Shown here one piece after another: positions 34,865 to 43,010 of a stretch of DNA of 64,000 bases (its first letter is position 1; each line of letters opens with the position of its first letter). This DNA is from Zunongwangia profunda SM-A87 (GTDB lineage: Bacteria > Bacteroidota > Bacteroidia > Flavobacteriales > Flavobacteriaceae). The translations under genes and the position numbers were made by a program. The stretch lies in NCBI RefSeq assembly GCF_000023465.1, contig NC_014041.1:2176001-2240000 (forward strand). Direction: 5' to 3'. The notes under the pieces were generated by a model. That model was not told where the DNA came from. It made no database searches and saw only the letters and a program-made list of their open reading frames with translations.

Positions 34865-35374
34865 ATGAAAGAACAAACATTCTTAAATATTATCAACCCT
34901 TTTAAGGATAAGATTTATCGTTTGGCGCTAAGATTGCTTACCTCTAAAGAAGCGGCACAGGATGCCACTCAGGATGTAATCATAAAACTTTGGAAACAAA
35001 ATGATAAAATCAATGATTATGCCAACGTAGAAGCGTTTGCAATGACGGTTACCAAGAATTATTGTTACGATCAATTAAAGCTGAAGCAAAACAATAATCT
35101 TAGGATTGTACATACAAATTATGATAATAACGAAATTTCTGGGCAACGACAACTAGAACTGAAAGATGAAATGCAGTGGATTAACGAAATTTTAAAAACA
35201 CTACCCGAGCAACAGCAGGCCATTTTTCAGTTAAGAGATGTAGAGCAGTACGAATTTGAAGAGATTTGTAAAATCATGAATATGAAAAATACGGCGGTGC
35301 GAGTAGCACTTTCCCGTGCAAGAAAAAAAATTAAAGAAAGTCTTATTAAACAACACAGCTATGGAATTGGATAG
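34865..35374 (+). CDS. ECF-family RNA polymerase sigma factor
   Basis: A 169-residue sigma-70 family factor with only regions 2 and 4. Region 2 carries AAQDATQDVIIKLWK (core RNA polymerase and -10 contacts). Region 4 carries LPEQQQAIFQLRDVEQYEFEEI followed by the recognition helix MNMKNTAVRVALSRARKKIKE. It heads a four-gene operon with a membrane protein that may be its anti-sigma factor and two DUF4252 proteins. The gene downstream overlaps it by 14 bases. The inducing signal is not evident. Confidence 0.93.
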   Translation: MKEQTFLNIINPFKDKIYRLALRLLTSKEAAQDATQDVIIKLWKQNDKINDYANVEAFAMTVTKNYCYDQLKLKQNNNLRIVHTNYDNNEISGQRQLELKDEMQWINEILKTLPEQQQAIFQLRDVEQYEFEEICKIMNMKNTAVRVALSRARKKIKESLIKQHSYGIG

Positions 35375-35822
35375 AATAGACCTGCTTTTAAAAAAATATG
35401 ATGCTGCGGAAACCAGCCTTACAGAAGAGCAGGAGCTACAGGAGTATTTTAATAGCGGCCAGGTGGCCGGGCGGCATAAGGCCTATCAGATTATGTTTAG
35501 TTTTTCAGCTTTTAGCAGAAAGGAAACTTCAGAGGTCATCCCGCAATTGAAATCAAAAAATCGAAAAACAAAGCTGAAACCACAATCCTGGATGTACGCG
35601 GCAGCGATGATCGCTTTGATCTTCAGTATATTTTTCTTTAAAAATCAGGACGCTGATTTAAATTCGGAAGATTTAGGCCAGTTAACTCAGGAAGAAATGG
35701 CATATCAGCAAACAAAGCAAACCCTGCAGATGATTTCAAAATTAATGAATGAAGGAAAAGAAGATTTAAAATATTTAAAAGAGTTTAGTAACCCCACACA
35801 AAAGATAATCAACAACAAATAA
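35361..35822 (+). CDS. Single-pass membrane protein, possible anti-sigma factor
   Basis: ATG at 35361 gives 153 residues starting MELDRIDLLLKKYDAAETSLTEEQEL. The N-terminal 60 residues are helical and charged, one transmembrane helix lies at about 80-98 (WMYAAAMIALIFSIFFF), and the C-terminal 55 residues face the other side. This layout, and the 14-base overlap with the sigma gene, suggest a membrane anti-sigma factor, although no ZAS zinc motif is present. An upstream in-frame start at 35316 would lie deep in the sigma gene and is less likely. Confidence 0.72.
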   Translation: MELDRIDLLLKKYDAAETSLTEEQELQEYFNSGQVAGRHKAYQIMFSFSAFSRKETSEVIPQLKSKNRKTKLKPQSWMYAAAMIALIFSIFFFKNQDADLNSEDLGQLTQEEMAYQQTKQTLQMISKLMNEGKEDLKYLKEFSNPTQKIINNK

Positions 35823-35829
35823 CAAAAAA

Positions 35830-36360
35830 ATGAAACGAATAGTAATAATCATAGCCCTTTTTATGGCCCCGTTTTTGGCACAATCGCAGGATTTTGCCAA
35901 ATATGAAAACATGAAAAACGTCGATGCGATGGTAATGACCAGTAAGATGTTTAAAATGTTATCTAAAGTAGATCTTAGCGAAGGTGATCCTGAAGCTAAA
36001 AAATATATGGATATGATCGAAAATCTTAGCGAGATACGATTGTACAAAACAAACACCTCTTCTATAAGAAGTCAAATGGCTAAAGATTTTGAAGCTTACC
36101 TGAATAAAGGTTCATTAGACGAATTAATGCGAATTAAGGACTCTGGAAAAAACATTAAATTTTACTCGAAGTCAGATGGAAAAAATGATGATATCGTAAA
36201 AGAGCTATTAATGTTTATGGATGGTGACGAAGAAGGAGAACCAATTTCTGTAATCTTAAGGATTACCGGGAAAATCGATCTTACGCAGTTATCCAAATTA
36301 ACATCAGATCTTAATGTACCAGGAGCAGATCAATTAAAAAATGCAAAATCTAAAAACTAA
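35830..36360 (+). CDS. DUF4252 protein, secreted
   Basis: A 176-residue exported protein (signal peptide to about residue 19, ending LAQSQD). The mature part has the DUF4252 pattern: helix KMFKMLSKVDL, the stretch DMIENLSEIRLYKTNTSS, and a later VSVILRITGKIDLTQLSKL-like strand. DUF4252 proteins are confined largely to Bacteroidota and are often encoded after an ECF sigma/anti-sigma pair. Their function is unknown. The following gene encodes a second member, 5 bases after this one. Confidence 0.85.
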   Translation: MKRIVIIIALFMAPFLAQSQDFAKYENMKNVDAMVMTSKMFKMLSKVDLSEGDPEAKKYMDMIENLSEIRLYKTNTSSIRSQMAKDFEAYLNKGSLDELMRIKDSGKNIKFYSKSDGKNDDIVKELLMFMDGDEEGEPISVILRITGKIDLTQLSKLTSDLNVPGADQLKNAKSKN

Positions 36361-36365
36361 GAATT

Positions 36366-36992
36366 ATGAGAATCATCAAAACCCTCAGTTTTATAGCAGT
36401 AAGTCTTTTGATATTAGCCTGTAATAATGAAAAGACTTTACAGCAATATTATGTAGAAAATCAGGAAGATAGCAAGTTTATTTCTTTAGATATTCCTACC
36501 AGTCTTTTTGCTAAATCAGATAATTTAGAACCAGAGCAGCGAAAAACTTTAGAGAGCGTTCGTAAAATAAATGTACTGGCTTATCCTTTAAATGGTGAAA
36601 ATGACTCTTTTGATGCGGAAAAAGCCGAATTAGAAGAAATTCTTAGTAATGATGAATATCAGTTACTAATGAAATTTGGTAGTAATGATAGAAAGGCGGC
36701 ACTTTACTTTACCGGTGAAGAAGATGCCATAGACGAAATTGTAGCTTTTGGATATGATCGCGAACGGGGAATGGGAGTCGCCAGAATTTTAGGAAAGGAT
36801 ATGAATCCTCAAAAAATTATGGAGCTTATAAAGTCTCTGGATGGCGAAGATGTTAATGTAGAAGGTTTAAAAGGTTTTGCCGAAATGATGGGAGGAGACT
36901 CTGGCAATATTAAAGTAACTACAGACTCGACGAAAGTGCGATCAGGTATCTCTGTAGATGTTGAAGTTGATACGATATCAACAGAAAATTAG
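36366..36992 (+). CDS. DUF4252 lipoprotein
   Basis: A 208-residue lipoprotein (Cys19 in LLILACNNEK) of the same DUF4252 family as its upstream neighbour. The segment ISLDIPTSLFAKSDNLEPEQRKTLESVRKINVLAYPL followed by a VARILGKDMNPQKIMELIKSL strand-helix unit matches. The C-terminus is serine/threonine rich and variable. It ends the sigma-factor operon and is followed by a strong terminator. One secreted and one lipidated copy may work together at the envelope. Confidence 0.83.
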   Translation: MRIIKTLSFIAVSLLILACNNEKTLQQYYVENQEDSKFISLDIPTSLFAKSDNLEPEQRKTLESVRKINVLAYPLNGENDSFDAEKAELEEILSNDEYQLLMKFGSNDRKAALYFTGEEDAIDEIVAFGYDRERGMGVARILGKDMNPQKIMELIKSLDGEDVNVEGLKGFAEMMGGDSGNIKVTTDSTKVRSGISVDVEVDTISTEN

Positions 36993-37019
36993 TTTGTTGT
37001 AATTTAATTAAGTTGAAAC

Positions 37020-37052
37020 AAAAAAGGGAATGCTTAGGCACTCCCTTTTTTA
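37020..37052. terminator. Bidirectional terminator after the DUF4252 operon
   Basis: AAAAAGGGA and TCCCTTTTT pair over 9 bp around a 12-base loop that can itself fold weakly, with a T run on the plus strand. It also lies just beyond the stop of the convergent HTH gene. Confidence 0.8.
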
Positions 37053-37058
37053 ATTTTC

Positions 37059-37703
37059 TTATCTTATAAAATTGATCTTTATAATATGCCTTAGCTTTTT
37101 TTTGGAATGAACTCTAAACGTATTTATTAATACAAGGAATACATTTAATAAGATTATTCCGCTCCAAATATAATTATTATTGATATCTCTTAAATTTTCG
37201 ATAGCTATATTTAGCATTTGAATCATTGGTTGTAATATAAACGGAATAAAAATTATATTAATAAATAATGGTATTGTAAAAGCAATAATAGTCCATGTAA
37301 GCTGAATATTTATAATCGTTTTGGAGAGCTTATCTATTCCCTCGATTTGATCTTTCTTCCAAACCCACATGATAGCAGGGATAAAGCAACTACAAATAAG
37401 AACGATTGGAGATGTAGTTCCCAACCATAAAGCAAAAATTAGCGATGATAAAGCAGAAAGGTTTAGTGCTTTAAGATATTGTAAATCGCTAAGAGATTTG
37501 GTATTCTTAGAAAGTTCCTCAATGGAAATTCCTAAAGCCTCTGCTACTTTTTTTAGGGAGTCTGCATTTGGTATACGGTCATTGTTTTCCATTCGCTGTA
37601 TAGTACGTACACTTAAACCCGAATGTTCTGCCAGTGCTTCCTGAGAAAAGCCTTTTAGGATTCTAAAATTTTTAATACGGTTTGATAAATTTTGATTTTC
37701 CAT
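37059..37703 (-). CDS. Membrane-anchored XRE-type HTH regulator
   Basis: A 214-residue protein with an N-terminal Cro/C1-type HTH domain (residues 6-62). NFRILKGFSQEALAEHSGLS is the first helix-turn segment and VRTIQRMENNDRIPNADSL the recognition part. About four hydrophobic helices follow (78-100, 102-114, 128-158 and 178-200). This design places a DNA-binding domain at the inner membrane and is common for Bacteroidota regulators of unknown signal. It is monocistronic with a long AT-rich leader to the right. The target genes are unknown. Confidence 0.88.
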   Translation of the reverse strand: MENQNLSNRIKNFRILKGFSQEALAEHSGLSVRTIQRMENNDRIPNADSLKKVAEALGISIEELSKNTKSLSDLQYLKALNLSALSSLIFALWLGTTSPIVLICSCFIPAIMWVWKKDQIEGIDKLSKTIINIQLTWTIIAFTIPLFINIIFIPFILQPMIQMLNIAIENLRDINNNYIWSGIILLNVFLVLINTFRVHSKKKLRHIIKINFIR

Positions 37704-37913
37704 AATTGTTCGATTTTTGATTGATTAAATTTTAATTCGATTATCTGTTTACAAATTTACCAGTCAAAATCACGAAACCGCTGGTCATATTAACGACAAC
37801 TTACTGCCAATTTTATGTAATATGAATGACAAACGGTTTATTTTAGTCATTTTTGATAATATGGTCTTATACTATTGGAACCTTCGAGATAGGATGAGCT
37901 TCGGTGCTTAATT

Positions 37914-39320
37914 TTAAGGGGTAGTTTTTAATTGCTCTAAAGATTTAAAAACTTTTCCGTTTTTAATGACCAAATTGATATTCTTTGTTTCGTCGATATT
38001 CTCTAACGGATTAGCATTTAAGATCACCAGATCTGCTTTGTAATTTTCTTTGATCGACCCTATGTTTTCTTTCTTCAAAAATTTTGCTCCATTTAATGCT
38101 GAAGTTTGTAAAGCTTGCAAAGGACTAAGCCCGGCCTTTACCAAAGCTTTTAGTTCCTGGTGCAATGAAATTCCCGGATAAACATAAGAATTGAACGCTC
38201 CGCAATCTGATCCTGCAAGAAGTTTAACCTTGTTATCTTGAAGATTTTTCACTAGACTCACAAAAGCTGAATCCAATTGTTTTCTGGTTTTCACAACAGC
38301 TGCACTTGCATTTAGGGCGCTTTTAATTCGGCCTTCATAGGTCTTGGTGATTCCGTCACCCATGTAATACAAATATTCGTCCTTATCATGATTTTCTTCA
38401 TCAAGATAGCTAAGGGTGTGGTTAATATGCAAGGTAGGAATTACATATACATCACGTGATTTTAAAGTAGCAAAGGCGGTTTTCGCACTTTCTTTATTAT
38501 ACGTGTGCATTACACGGTCTAAAGATGCCCAAAAACTTGTTTTTCCTGCTATGATATCTTTAGTAATGGCGTCTTCTTCTGCAGAACATGCTTTTAAAAC
38601 ATAATAAAGATGCTCGATACCGTCCATTCCCGCTGCTGTGGTTTCCTCTAAAGTTACGCTAAAAGGCATATGGCCGCTACTTATAAGTTTACGTTTTTCG
38701 GCGGCTTTAATTGTTTTTAGATATAATTCACCAGTAAATTTACTATCATATAATTTTACAAAATCGGTTTCTAAAAGCTGTAAAGAATCAAGGGCAGGGG
38801 CAATATCTTCTTCAGACGCAATTTCCAGCGACCCCTCCCAACGTGCATTTTTACCATCTAATTTTGGTCCAGATGTATAAATTGTTGGTCCGGCAAGTTG
38901 TTTATTAGCGATTTTTTGCTGCCAGTCTAATATCGTACTGGTCATATCTCCACCACATTCCCTAAGGGTTGTTATGCCATTGGCTAAAAATAAAGCAAGA
39001 AAATTTTTATTTGCTGAAATTAGCGAATCACCTCCTCTAAAATGTACGTGATTATCCCAAAAACCGGGCAAAAGAAATTTACCAGTACCGTCAATAACCT
39101 GAGTAGCTGTTGAGGTATTACTTTGGCTATCACTTATTGCAGAAATAAGATCATTTTTTATAAATACAGTTTTGTTTTGTAAAAGATCACCTTTTTCCAG
39201 ATCGATGATTTCAATATTAGTAATTGCAAGATCGAAATCTGAATCTTTATCCAGGGGCTCTGGTGTATTTTTGCAGCTTAAAATAGCTAATGTGAGCAGT
39301 AAGAGAAGCCTTTTTTTCAA
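37914..39320 (-). CDS. Amidohydrolase family protein, lipoprotein
   Basis: A 468-residue metal-dependent hydrolase with a lipoprotein signal (Cys16 in LTLAILSCKN). The first metal pair is in WDNHVHFRGG near residue 90 (HxH). A Lys candidate for carboxylation lies in DFVKLYDSKF near 190, a His in SSGHMPFS near 215, and an Asp in LAGSDCGAFNSY near 370. The composite beta-domain at both ends is typical of imidazolonepropionase- or prolidase-like amidohydrolases. Substrate class cannot be fixed. It is exported, so it probably cleaves a small peptide or ring amide outside the cytosol. Confidence 0.9.
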   Translation of the reverse strand: MKKRLLLLLTLAILSCKNTPEPLDKDSDFDLAITNIEIIDLEKGDLLQNKTVFIKNDLISAISDSQSNTSTATQVIDGTGKFLLPGFWDNHVHFRGGDSLISANKNFLALFLANGITTLRECGGDMTSTILDWQQKIANKQLAGPTIYTSGPKLDGKNARWEGSLEIASEEDIAPALDSLQLLETDFVKLYDSKFTGELYLKTIKAAEKRKLISSGHMPFSVTLEETTAAGMDGIEHLYYVLKACSAEEDAITKDIIAGKTSFWASLDRVMHTYNKESAKTAFATLKSRDVYVIPTLHINHTLSYLDEENHDKDEYLYYMGDGITKTYEGRIKSALNASAAVVKTRKQLDSAFVSLVKNLQDNKVKLLAGSDCGAFNSYVYPGISLHQELKALVKAGLSPLQALQTSALNGAKFLKKENIGSIKENYKADLVILNANPLENIDETKNINLVIKNGKVFKSLEQLKTTP

Positions 39321-39406
39321 ACTAAAAAGTTATGATTAGACATTTGCTTTGTTATTGTAAAGTCGCAGTATCGCGCTTTCATCTCCTAAAAATAGCAAAA
39401 ATGAAA

Positions 39407-39991
39407 TTAATTGCTTTTAGAAGCTTTCCAAAGCTTAATGATCTTTTTGTTAAATTCGGTTTTACCTAAAACATAGGCGCCTCGATCATTTTTAAACTTG
39501 TTGGCAAGCTCAATTTTTAGTTTTTCATAAGCTTCGGCCTTCTTAGGATTGGCGATTAAATAATCTCTAAAGCCTAATTGCTCGCACATGGTATTGGACG
39601 AGGGACACATATGTATATGGAAAATCTGCTCCTTTTTACCGTCTGCACGATAGCCTTTGGCAAAAGAACTGTAGGCTTCAATATCTTCACGGGCGGGAAC
39701 CTCAAAATGAAAATACCCTAAATTTTCAAAATCCTTTATTAGTGCTATATCAAATAAATATTCTGAAGGAATAATGATGAAAATATCGATATATGGCTTA
39801 GATTTTATTCCGGAAATAGAGGAGCTGCCAAAATGCTCAATTTTTTGAAGATATTTTGAGTCGATATTCGATAAAATAAGCTTCTTTTCTTTTTCGAAAA
39901 TAGTTTTCCAGGCTGGATTATGATCTTCCAGATGAATAGGGTATAAGGTATTCCAATCTTCTCGGGTAAATTCGTAGATCGATGATTTCAT
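39407..39991 (-). CDS. GrpB family protein (nucleotidyltransferase-like)
   Basis: A 194-residue cytosolic protein with the GrpB signature IEHFGSSSISGIKSKPYIDI near residue 50, a variant of the nucleotidyltransferase GS...D motif. A second short stretch, AYSSFAKGYRADGKKEQIFH, and the C-terminal RDYLIANPKKAEAYEKLK are also family features. Function is unproven; related proteins are annotated as dephospho-CoA kinase-like or nucleotidyltransferases. It follows the RDD gene by 3 bases on the same strand. Confidence 0.92.
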   Translation of the reverse strand: MKSSIYEFTREDWNTLYPIHLEDHNPAWKTIFEKEKKLILSNIDSKYLQKIEHFGSSSISGIKSKPYIDIFIIIPSEYLFDIALIKDFENLGYFHFEVPAREDIEAYSSFAKGYRADGKKEQIFHIHMCPSSNTMCEQLGFRDYLIANPKKAEAYEKLKIELANKFKNDRGAYVLGKTEFNKKIIKLWKASKSN

Positions 39992-39994
39992 GAT

Positions 39995-40766
39995 TTAATC
40001 TTTAGGATAATATTCTAGATTGATGATTTTCCAGTCTTCTTCGGGCGATTTAGTAAGGTTTACGTTTACTTTTAGATCATGTTCTTTGCCTAAAACAGTG
40101 ATTTTTAGCTGCGCTTCTCCAGCACCATTTTGCGTTCTTATCGTCCCGCCGGGAAACATTCCGTAATCTTCAATTCCGCCTGTTTCTTCAATTATAGATG
40201 AATTTTGTTCAATTTCGGCAATAGAAATATTATAAGAATCAGAGTTTTTTAGCACTGCTGCTGTAAACAAAAGAATAAATGCAAAGAACGAAATAAAAAA
40301 AGTGAGGATAATGGCAATTATAGCCAGCAATTTAGGTTTTTTATTGTGCTGAATTACAACCGCTTTCGCAGCTTTGTCCCCTAATCTTCTTTTTTCGTCG
40401 TTAGTGGCTAATACGATTGCTTCTACCGGCCAAATAAGTAAAAATATGTTTCGCAAAAATAGCTTGTAATAGGCTGGAGTTTTGCTGTGATCGTGTTCGC
40501 TTTTAACAGTAATTCCCATCATCCATTTACCCGGGCTGGTTCCTCTTATACTATCTTTTGAAAGATAAATAAGTATTCCTATAGAGCCGCTTGTTATTAT
40601 TGAAATTGCCAATTTAAGGGTTTGTTTTTCGTTAGTGAAACCGGTGCCTATCACTAAAAAAAATAATCGAAACTAAAACAAAAGTGAAAAGGAAATGATC
40701 AATAACAAAGGCTGCAAATCGACGTTTTCTACTCGCTAATTTAAAATCTGCTGATGTAGGAAGCAT
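39995..40766 (-). pseudogene. RDD family membrane protein, frameshifted in an 8-base homopolymer
   Basis: From ATG at 40766 the reading frame gives MLPTSADFKLASRKRRFAAFVIDHFLFTF, an RDD N-terminus with a first helix, then stops after about 44 residues. The rest of the protein continues in another frame from about 40654: GIGILIYLSKD, then RGTSPGKWMMGITV, the second RDD signature, and a third helix. The frames meet at an A8 run (40656-40663, T8 on the coding strand); removing one base would join them into a 256-residue protein. The second part could also start at the GTG at 40654. Sequencing error, slippage and true decay cannot be separated here. Confidence 0.8.
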
Positions 40767-40985
40767 GTGGTTAATTTTAACACGAAAATAGTCTGTTTTT
40801 ATTCAATAGCGATACCAGTTTCTATACTTTCATGATTTGAATTCTACATGCTTATCATGCTGGATTCTTTATCTATATGAGACGGTTATTCTCTTTATTT
40901 TGGTAATTGCTATTTGATCTGATGCATTGCCAGGTTTAAGAGATCACCTAATTGGAACAAGGAGGTGTCAAAGAGGCTTTTAAAA

Positions 40986-42857
40986 TCATTCTAGAATAAG
41001 GGTTTTACCTTTAGCATATTTTGCAGTATATTTTAAATTGAATTTAATTTCCTGTTTAGGCTCCAGACTAAAATTCCATTGCACTTCACCATTTTCTTCA
41101 TTAAGATTTCCGTTCGAAAGGTTTTCAGTCGAGATAGAAATATCCTCTGAAGTTGCCACGGGAACCTGATCTAGTACGATCATGTTTATGGATTCTGTCT
41201 TATTATTTTTTACTGAAATCTCCCATTCTCTAATTTCTATTTTTTTATTCCCAATAAATTGTTTTTCGGTAAAGTCCTTGATTTTTTGGCGGTTTACAGA
41301 TACTTTTTTATCAATACCTAAAGAAACTTTTAGCGTATCGGTAATATATCTTACATCCATTAAAGATTTCCCGATGTAGGTGCCTTCAAAAAAAATATTG
41401 GCTTCACCTTCCAGAAGATTATATTGTTCCCAGTTATTAATATGTGCAATTAAGAAGGCATCTTTTTGAATTTTAGGAACTGCGTAATACTGGTATTGTG
41501 CCGGTAAATCGTAATTTGTCATTTCAACCACATAATTTTTGTTGTCTGAATTTACGGTATAGGGTATTTCAATTTCAAAATCTACCGTGGTTTGATTTTC
41601 TTTTTGAACATTAGGAACAGGAATACTTTCGTTTTTCTTCCTGGAACCTATAGAAACGCCAGCAACTTTTCCTGCCAAAGCTCGACTTACATTTTCATTG
41701 TTAGCTCCGTATCCTACTACAACCACTTCATCCAACGAGTTTACATCTTCATGTAATACCACATTTATCGTATGGCTATTTGCTGGAATCTCCTGAGTTT
41801 CGAAACCAACAAATGTAAAACTTAATCTGCTTTCCTCATTAGGTATAGTTATAGAGTAGTAACCATCAAAATCGGTTACGGTGCCAATGGTAGTTCCTTT
41901 AACCATAACATTTACACCAGGTATAGGAGTTTCATCTCTATCTACAACTTTACCACTAACTATATTGTTTGAGAGGTTATAAACAGGAGGTAGCGTGTTA
42001 TAATCTATATAATAGGTTTTTAATTTTGGAGCCATTCCTGAAGTATTAGGATTGGCCGAAGAAAATTTAAGTTTTACATTTTTCCAATCCACTTTTGTAT
42101 CCTGTTTTACATTGGCTTTATAAACCAGATTGATAGGTTCGTTTATGTTTTTAGCTCTGATGTCGTAAGACGGAAACCAACCTGCATTTCCCACCAGATA
42201 ACTAAGTTCTATAGGGAAAGAGGTATTTTGTTTTGTATCGATTTTTACCAAAATTTCACCGTTGGGATATTCTTTTTTACTACTAATTGTATTTATTTGA
42301 TTTTCAATCCTGGTCTTTTCTTTAACCAATTTTTCAATAGTTCTAACGCGTTCAATTTCATTCAATTTAAGCTCGGTTAATTTTTTTCCGTAGAATTCAG
42401 ATGCCTGTTGCAAATTAGAAATATTAACCTGTTCACTTTTACCTCCAATATCACGGTTGTCCTGAAGAAAAGCGATTTGTTCGCGAATAATGGACAAATA
42501 GGTATTCTCCATTTCCAATTGCCGGTTTATATCAGTGATCTTGTTTTCCATATTTTGTAATTCTGTAGATTTCTTTAATTCGTTCAAAAAGTTTTGTTGA
42601 TGATTTACAGAAAGTACAGTGATGTTTCCTTCAGCCTTAACCTGAACGCTTTTAGCATCAATAAAGGGGGAGAGATTGGTAAATTTTAGAATAGAAATTC
42701 CACTATTAACAGTCACATTTTTATGTCGTACCACCTGGGCGCCTTCCAGGAATACGGTTACTCCACTAACGTCAGTGCTGATTTCTTTTTCGTTATTATT
42801 TTGTGCGGTGAGTGGAATAGCCAGAAAAGCTATAAATAAAAGATGGATGATTTTCAT
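40986..42857 (-). CDS. DUF4139 (MuiA-like) protein with inserted carboxypeptidase-regulatory and TonB-plug segment
   Basis: A 623-residue exported protein (signal to about residue 19). Residues 30-130 match the DUF4140 N-terminal domain (SGVTVFLEGAQVVRHKNV), followed by a coiled coil (about 95-195). The DUF4139 domain starts near 215 (LSYLVGNAGWFPSYDIRAKN) and resumes after 420. Between them, at about 299-370, sits a CarboxypepD_reg-like domain (GKVVDRDETPIPGVNVMVKG), then at 375-405 LDEVVVVGYG and RALAGKVAGV, which are the opening of a SusC-type TonB plug. There is no barrel. The role is unknown; the nested segment is unusual and is discussed below. Confidence 0.87.
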   Translation of the reverse strand: MKIIHLLFIAFLAIPLTAQNNNEKEISTDVSGVTVFLEGAQVVRHKNVTVNSGISILKFTNLSPFIDAKSVQVKAEGNITVLSVNHQQNFLNELKKSTELQNMENKITDINRQLEMENTYLSIIREQIAFLQDNRDIGGKSEQVNISNLQQASEFYGKKLTELKLNEIERVRTIEKLVKEKTRIENQINTISSKKEYPNGEILVKIDTKQNTSFPIELSYLVGNAGWFPSYDIRAKNINEPINLVYKANVKQDTKVDWKNVKLKFSSANPNTSGMAPKLKTYYIDYNTLPPVYNLSNNIVSGKVVDRDETPIPGVNVMVKGTTIGTVTDFDGYYSITIPNEESRLSFTFVGFETQEIPANSHTINVVLHEDVNSLDEVVVVGYGANNENVSRALAGKVAGVSIGSRKKNESIPVPNVQKENQTTVDFEIEIPYTVNSDNKNYVVEMTNYDLPAQYQYYAVPKIQKDAFLIAHINNWEQYNLLEGEANIFFEGTYIGKSLMDVRYITDTLKVSLGIDKKVSVNRQKIKDFTEKQFIGNKKIEIREWEISVKNNKTESINMIVLDQVPVATSEDISISTENLSNGNLNEENGEVQWNFSLEPKQEIKFNLKYTAKYAKGKTLILE

Positions 42858-42954
42858 AAGTATGATTATATTGACCTATCTAAGATAATAAAATAAGCAA
42901 AGGCTAACTGTTCTGGTTAAAACATTTTTTTGGATACACGTTAAGTACTGCTCA

Positions 42955-42980
42955 AAAAAATAGCCGGAATCTTTCCGGTC
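42955..42980 (-). terminator. Terminator of the S15 peptidase gene
   Basis: CCGGAA and TTCCGG (42964-42978) form a 6-bp stem with a three-base loop, and on the minus strand it is followed by CTATTTTTTT. It lies about 30 bases beyond the stop of the peptidase. Confidence 0.75.
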
Positions 42981-43010
42981 ATTTTGTATACTGTATACTA
43001 TGAATATAGA

